Positions 60,541 through 64,000 of a DNA stretch of 64,000 bases are shown here, one piece after another. A model generated the notes under the pieces. The model had not been told where the DNA came from and ran no database searches. It saw only the letters and a list, made by a program, of their open reading frames with translations. This stretch comes from Haloarcula japonica DSM 6131 (GTDB lineage: Archaea; Halobacteriota; Halobacteria; Halobacteriales; Haloarculaceae), in contig NZ_AOLY01000027.1 of NCBI RefSeq assembly GCF_000336635.1, positions 1 through 64,000 on the forward strand, in the 5' to 3' direction. A program made the translations under genes and the position numbers. Every line of letters begins with the position of its first letter. Position 1 is the stretch's first letter.

Positions 60541-60710
60541 TCGCGATGAATCGGATGGCAGGGAACGAGCCGCCGTGTATTTTCTGCGCCCCAACGGGCT
60601 GAGGGGCGTCCCACAGAGGGCGTGCCGCCGACCAATTATGAGTGAGAACAAGACAGACAAGACGGCTGCACAGCAGTACGACAACTACCCCGATCCCGAC
60701 GCCATCGTTC
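60541..60710 (+). repeat. Direct duplication, copy 2 (partner 59941-60110)
   Basis: Copy 2 includes the remnant 3' end of the 59741-type gene, the leader, and the N-terminal codons of the 60638 gene. Confidence 0.8.
60580..60607 (+). promoter_or_regulatory. Leader element before 60638 gene (long subtype)
   Basis: TTTTCTG (60580-60586), stem GCCCC/GGGGC (60588-60592, 60603-60607), loop AACGGGCTGA, then GTCCCACAGAGG and the ATG at 60638. Confidence 0.8.
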
Positions 60711-60841
60711 ACTTTGGCGATGTCTCGGAGGAACTGGTCGAGTTGGTCGAGGAAACGCTGGAAACCTCCGAGTTCCTGTCGACCTCTCGCGACGACCTGC
60801 CCGAAACGACGCTGCTCGTCGAGGCGGTCAACAATGAGTGA
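60638..60841 (+). CDS. Small acidic protein (67 aa), duplicated N-terminus
   Basis: Starts MSENKTDKTAAQQYDN. A 67-residue, strongly acidic helical protein (D-V-S-E-E-L-V-E-L-V-E-E-T-L-E). The N-terminal stretch is shared with the 60039 protein. The stop TGA lies inside the next gene: that gene begins at 60834, an 8-bp overlap. Upstream in-frame codons reach into the leader and are not used. Function unknown. Confidence 0.62.
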   Translation: MSENKTDKTAAQQYDNYPDPDAIVHFGDVSEELVELVEETLETSEFLSTSRDDLPETTLLVEAVNNE

Positions 60842-61049
60842 CGACCAGCTGTTCATCGTCGTTGAGGGCGTCGGGCCAGCAGATTTTCCTGAGAACGAGG
60901 TGAGTTCCAACACGCAAGACGAGGCCGTTGCTCTCGCGAACGACATACACGACTTGATCCGGGAGGAGTACGGCAAGGAGGAGGTCGAGGGCGTCATCCC
61001 GGTGGTCAATCCCGACGCCCACGAGCAGATGCAGGCAACGGAACTCTGA
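60834..61049 (+). CDS. Small alpha/beta protein (71 aa)
   Basis: Starts MSDDQLFIVVEGVGPAD and overlaps the previous gene by 8 bp. It alternates a strand (L-F-I-V-V-E-G-V), a helix (D-E-A-V-A-L-A-N-D-I-H-D-L-I) and a strand (G-V-I-P-V-V), a compact ferredoxin-like or similar small fold. No motif is recognised. It ends a two-gene operon controlled by the 60580 leader. Confidence 0.6.
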   Translation: MSDDQLFIVVEGVGPADFPENEVSSNTQDEAVALANDIHDLIREEYGKEEVEGVIPVVNPDAHEQMQATEL

Positions 61050-62509
61050 CAGGCGGCGAAAAGGCAGTTTCTTTAGCCATGGTGCTGGCTGCAACGCCTG
61101 CTCAGTATGTATGCGTATCTTGCACATTATATATAACCCTCAGCGACAAAGTACAGGTGGAAACCTTGGCCGATGTGTGGTTCACAAAGCGATGGGGGCT
61201 CGAATCCGGAACTCCATCAAAGAATTGTTGAGCAGTCTACGGATGTTGCTACTATCTTTGCTGCCGACGGGACAATCACGTATGTGAGTCCGTCGGTTCG
61301 TCGTATCCTTGGCTACGACCCTGCTGACTTAATTGGTAATCAGGGGTATGAGTACGTCCACCCGGATGACCGGGAGGCCAATGCGAATGCGGTCGAACGA
61401 GCGCTGGACGGGGATGGATCGGCCGTTGCTGAAGTTCGGTTCAAGCGGGCTGACGGGACGTGGTGCTGGATCGAGTCGACACTTCGTGACCACCGTGACG
61501 ACCCGGTAATCGACGGGATCCTCGGGATGAGTCGTGATATTTCTGACCGGAAAGCCAAAGAGCAGGAATATCGCCAACTCGCAACGGAGTACGAAACGTT
61601 CCTCGAAAACGTTGCAGACGCAATATTTTTGCTCAGCGTGCGCCCAACCGAAACAGGGTATTCATTCGAGTTCGAGCGTCTGAGCCCATCATACGAGGAA
61701 CAAACCGGCCTTCGTACGGAACAGGTCAAGGGGAAAACCCCTGAAGAGGTATTTGACGACGAGCGTGGGGCTGAACTCGCAGCGAACTACCATCGATGTG
61801 TTCGAGTGGGTGAGCCGATCTCATATCAGGAAGAACTCCCTGTGAGTGAAGACGCACGGTTTTGGGATACGGTTCTAGCGCCAGTTTTCACCGATGGAAC
61901 AGTAACCCGAGTGATCGGTATTACGCGAAATGTGACAGAGCGTGTTCGGCGGGAACGGCAACTCAAAAGTCAGAACGAGCAGTTGGACGAGTTTGCAAGT
62001 ATTATCTCTCACGACCTGCGGAACCCGCTTACTGTCGCCATGGGACGTATAGAACACCTATCTGAGGAACACGACAACAAGCACATCGATGCAACTGCGC
62101 GGGCACTTGAGCGTATGCATGAAATCACCCAAGATACGCTCACGCTTGCTAGACAAGGGAAGGTTGTCTCAGAGATGGACGAAATTGACTTTAGCGGGCT
62201 GATTGGTCGATGCTGGCAAACAGTCCCGACGGATGAAGCTACGCTTGATGTCGCAGATGGGTTGCGGATTCGAGGTGATCAGAGCCGCTTGCAACACCTC
62301 TTTGAGAACCTCTTCCGTAATGCCATTGAACACGGTGGGGCGGATGTGACCGTCCGTGTCGGCGAATGTGATTCACACGGCATCTACGTTGAAGATACTG
62401 GACAGGGCATTCCCGAAGAACAACGGGACAGAGTGCTTGAACCGGGGCACTCATCAGCGAGTGACGGGACAGGATTTGGTCTCACTATCGTCAAACGGAT
62501 TGCAGAAGC

Positions 62510-62517
62510 ACATGGAT
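62510..62517 (+). other. IS6 target-site duplication, left copy
   Basis: ACATGGAT, repeated exactly at 63263-63270 on the other side of the element. Confidence 0.95.
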
Positions 62518-63262
62518 GGCACTGTCTAGTTCTGGATTACCTCAGCTGGCGTTCGTCCGTCGAGTGCTTGGTTCGGTCGTTCGTGGTTGTAGTGGTGTCT
62601 GAAGCGTCGTAACCACTGTTTCGCGCTGGATTGACTGCCCCTCCAGAAAGAATGGAAGCGGTCGATTCGCATGGTGACAGTCTGGAACCACTTTTCGAGG
62701 TGGTTCCGGATTCGATAGTCGAGCCGACCGCTCAAGTCGTGACGTGAGAGGGCAGTCAAATAGCCGCCAGCATCAACGAGAAACACTGTCTCGGCAACAT
62801 CGTGTTTCTGAGTGAGCCGGTGCAGGAACGCCGCCGCGGGGTCAGTCCCGCGGCGGCTGAACACGTCAACTTCGAGAAGCAGCTTTGATTCGGTATCGAC
62901 AGCGGCGTACAACCACTTCTTTTCGCCGTCAATCTCGATTTGTTTCTCATCGACCGCGACCCGCGACGGCTCCGCCGTCGGCGGGTCACTCTGTGCTTCA
63001 GACAGTGTATGCACCCAATTCCAGACAGCACCGTGAGAGCGATCGACACCCAGCAGGTCTAAGACAGCAACCGTCTCCCTAATCGACAGCCCCGCAGTAT
63101 GGAGACGCACCCCAAACCGCCGGACGGGTGTCGGTGTGCGTTCATTCTCCCAAACGTCTTGGCTGTCCTCATCCAACGTTTCTCTGAGGAGGTCTGCGAG
63201 TTGCATAGGCACTTCTCGCTTCGACCTCCTCGCTTCTCAAACCCGCTCAACTAGACAGTGCC
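62518..63262 (-). mobile_element. IS6-family insertion sequence (745 bp)
   Basis: Perfect 14-bp terminal inverted repeats, GGCACTGTCTAGTT (62518-62531) and AACTAGACAGTGCC (63249-63262). The flanking 8-bp duplication ACATGGAT is intact, so the insertion is recent. It is of the ISH14/15-like haloarchaeal kind by transposase similarity. Confidence 0.93.
62526..63212 (-). CDS. IS6-family transposase
   Basis: A 228-residue transposase with an N-terminal HTH-like region (about 28-70, including R-R-F-G-V-R-L-H-T-A-G-L-S-I-R-E-T) and a DDE domain: V-D-E-K-Q-I-E (Asp88), F-L-V-D-A-G-G-Y (Asp147), and a C-terminal H-Y-N-H-E-R-P-N-Q-A-L segment. The start is the ATG at 63212, 37 bp inside the right inverted repeat. 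Intact, so the element is probably still mobile. Confidence 0.92.
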   Translation of the reverse strand: MPMQLADLLRETLDEDSQDVWENERTPTPVRRFGVRLHTAGLSIRETVAVLDLLGVDRSHGAVWNWVHTLSEAQSDPPTAEPSRVAVDEKQIEIDGEKKWLYAAVDTESKLLLEVDVFSRRGTDPAAAFLHRLTQKHDVAETVFLVDAGGYLTALSRHDLSGRLDYRIRNHLEKWFQTVTMRIDRFHSFWRGSQSSAKQWLRRFRHHYNHERPNQALDGRTPAEVIQN

Positions 63263-63270
63263 ACATGGAT
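63263..63270 (+). other. IS6 target-site duplication, right copy
   Basis: ACATGGAT, identical to 62510-62517. Confidence 0.95.
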
Positions 63271-63547
63271 GGAGGCTTCAAATTCAGGAGAGTTCTGAGG
63301 GAGGAGCCCGGTTTGAATTCCGAGATGTGGATATAATCCATGCGTGATGAGACACAGTAATTGCTGAAAGGTGCTAAAGGCTGTTAGTTAGCACTCGCGC
63401 TAACCGGACTGTACCGAACCTCAGTATCTTGCACGGGTTGACTGACAAAATCTCAATAGCTCCGATTTCCCGCCCATAGGTGAGTCTCCTGCGCTGACCG
63501 CTTCTATCTGAAATAGAGTTGCGCCTTCACGAACTCTAGTCACCGAA

Positions 63548-63575
63548 TTTTCTGTGCCCCAGCGGGGTGAGGGGC
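63548..63575 (+). promoter_or_regulatory. Leader element before SWIM-domain gene (long subtype)
   Basis: TTTTCTG (63548-63554), stem GCCCC/GGGGC (63556-63560, 63571-63575), loop AGCGGGGTGA, then the GTCCCAGAGAGG extension and the ATG at 63606. Confidence 0.8.
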
Positions 63576-63605
63576 GTCCCAGAGAGGGCGTGCCGCCTGT
63601 TACAC

Positions 63606-64000
63606 ATGGCTACCACAGAATCCCATAGCGACGCCGGCAGCATCGACGAGAGCGAACTGGAGGAGGCTGACCCGAACAACCGGACCGTTCGGGCGCTGAC
63701 CGAAGTGATGACCGTGTTAGACTCGATTGGTCGGGCACGAAACGCCGACAACCTCTTCTTGGTCAACTCTGGCTCCGGCTCAGAGTATCTTGTCGACACT
63801 CGAACAGGGAGTTGTGAGTGCAAGTGGAAACAGTTCAACCCCGGCGAGGAGTGCAAGCACCAGAAGCGAGTCGCCTTCGCCACCGGCGAGCGACCTATCC
63901 CGCAGTGGGTGGACGACGACGCTCTGGACGACCAGTTCGGGTTGCACGTCGACGGCGAACCACGGAAAGCAGTCGCTGACGGCGGAGTCATGGAGGTCCG
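63606..64000 (+). CDS. SWIM-type zinc-finger protein (runs off the window)
   Basis: An open frame starting MATTESHSDAGSIDESELEE, preceded by the long-subtype leader. About 70 residues in is a SWIM motif: C-E-C, then C-K-H with G-E-E-C-K-H-Q-K-R-V-A-F, a zinc-binding module that contacts DNA or proteins and is found in plasmid and transposon proteins. At least 131 residues are visible and the frame is open to the window end. A matching minus-strand frame lacks the motif. Confidence 0.78.
   Translation, partial: MATTESHSDAGSIDESELEEADPNNRTVRALTEVMTVLDSIGRARNADNLFLVNSGSGSEYLVDTRTGSCECKWKQFNPGEECKHQKRVAFATGERPIPQWVDDDALDDQFGLHVDGEPRKAVADGGVMEV

Larger units (their letters stand above)
61173..63347 (+). 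pseudogene. PAS-domain sensor histidine kinase interrupted by IS6 element
   Basis: A cytoplasmic kinase with two PAS domains (about residues 15-125 and 140-255), a dimerisation helix with phosphoacceptor His280 (I-I-S-H-D-L-R-N-P-L), and a HATPase domain (N-L-F-R-N-A-I-E-H-G, D-T-G-Q-G-I-P, G-T-G-F-G-L-T-I). The IS6 element at 62518-63262 splits the gene near its last 25 codons. Removing the element and one target-site copy restores A-H-G-W-R-L-Q-I-Q-E-S-S-E, R-F-E-F and a stop at 63345-63347. The truncated protein ends with IS-encoded residues and may still fold. TATATAA lies at 61129-61135. Confidence 0.9.

Noticed and set aside
1-64000. CRISPR array, tRNA or rRNA genes
   Set aside because: No regularly spaced repeats of CRISPR type and no tRNA cloverleaf or rRNA motif noticed in reading the window.

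Overview
The window is a stretch of a haloarchaeal (class Halobacteria) megaplasmid or large conjugative element. The evidence is acidic proteins with high third-position GC, archaeal replication and transcription proteins (Orc1/Cdc6, a PCNA-like clamp, two TATA-binding-protein paralogues), haloarchaeal insertion sequences, and many short zinc-ribbon and hypothetical genes typical of haloarchaeal plasmids. No rRNA, tRNA, CRISPR array or housekeeping gene was seen.

Layout. 1-1.8 kb: edge of an IS1595-family element that cuts a membrane gene, an unknown gene, and an orphan C-terminal scrap of a DNA methyltransferase. 2.1-11.3 kb: accessory genes (zinc-ribbon protein, NucS/DUF91-like nuclease, membrane-tethered ribbon-helix-helix protein, complete IS1595 element, DUF3800-like protein, Fic/Doc protein) with a local duplication. 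11.3-18.3 kb: two membrane proteins, an MNT/HEPN toxin-antitoxin pair with its own palindromic operator, a structured three-way-junction leader in front of an OB-fold/zinc-finger gene, and GC-rich non-coding repeats. 18.3-30.5 kb (minus strand): a nine-gene conjugation operon running VirB2-like pilin, surface protein, lipoprotein, VirB6-like, VirB4, two ribbon-helix-helix proteins, HUH relaxase, VirD4-like coupling protein. 31-34 kb: a triple-hairpin region and a large winged-helix protein. 34.3-44.1 kb: a PD-(D/E)xK nuclease facing a defence operon (AbrB-like protein, IIG-like methyltransferase/nuclease, TBP paralogue, SNF2 helicase, second TBP paralogue). 44.6-64 kb: plasmid maintenance and accessory genes, with PCNA, ArdC-type antirestriction, GIY-YIG-like protein, an Orc1/Cdc6 initiator beside inverted origin boxes (53.2-53.75 kb), small-gene operons, and a PAS histidine kinase interrupted by an IS6-family element with a perfect 8-bp target duplication.

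Two features tie the window together. First, about sixteen plus-strand genes are each preceded by the same element: a T-rich box (TTTTGTG or TTTTCTG), then a hairpin whose stem changes sequence but stays complementary, with a loop of the form GGCGGGTGA. This looks like a plasmid-wide regulatory leader. Second, both TBP genes are coupled by ATGA overlaps to the SNF2 helicase gene of the defence operon, and each has lost DNA-contact phenylalanines in the opposite repeat. Whether these TBPs read the T-rich boxes is speculation, but it can be tested.
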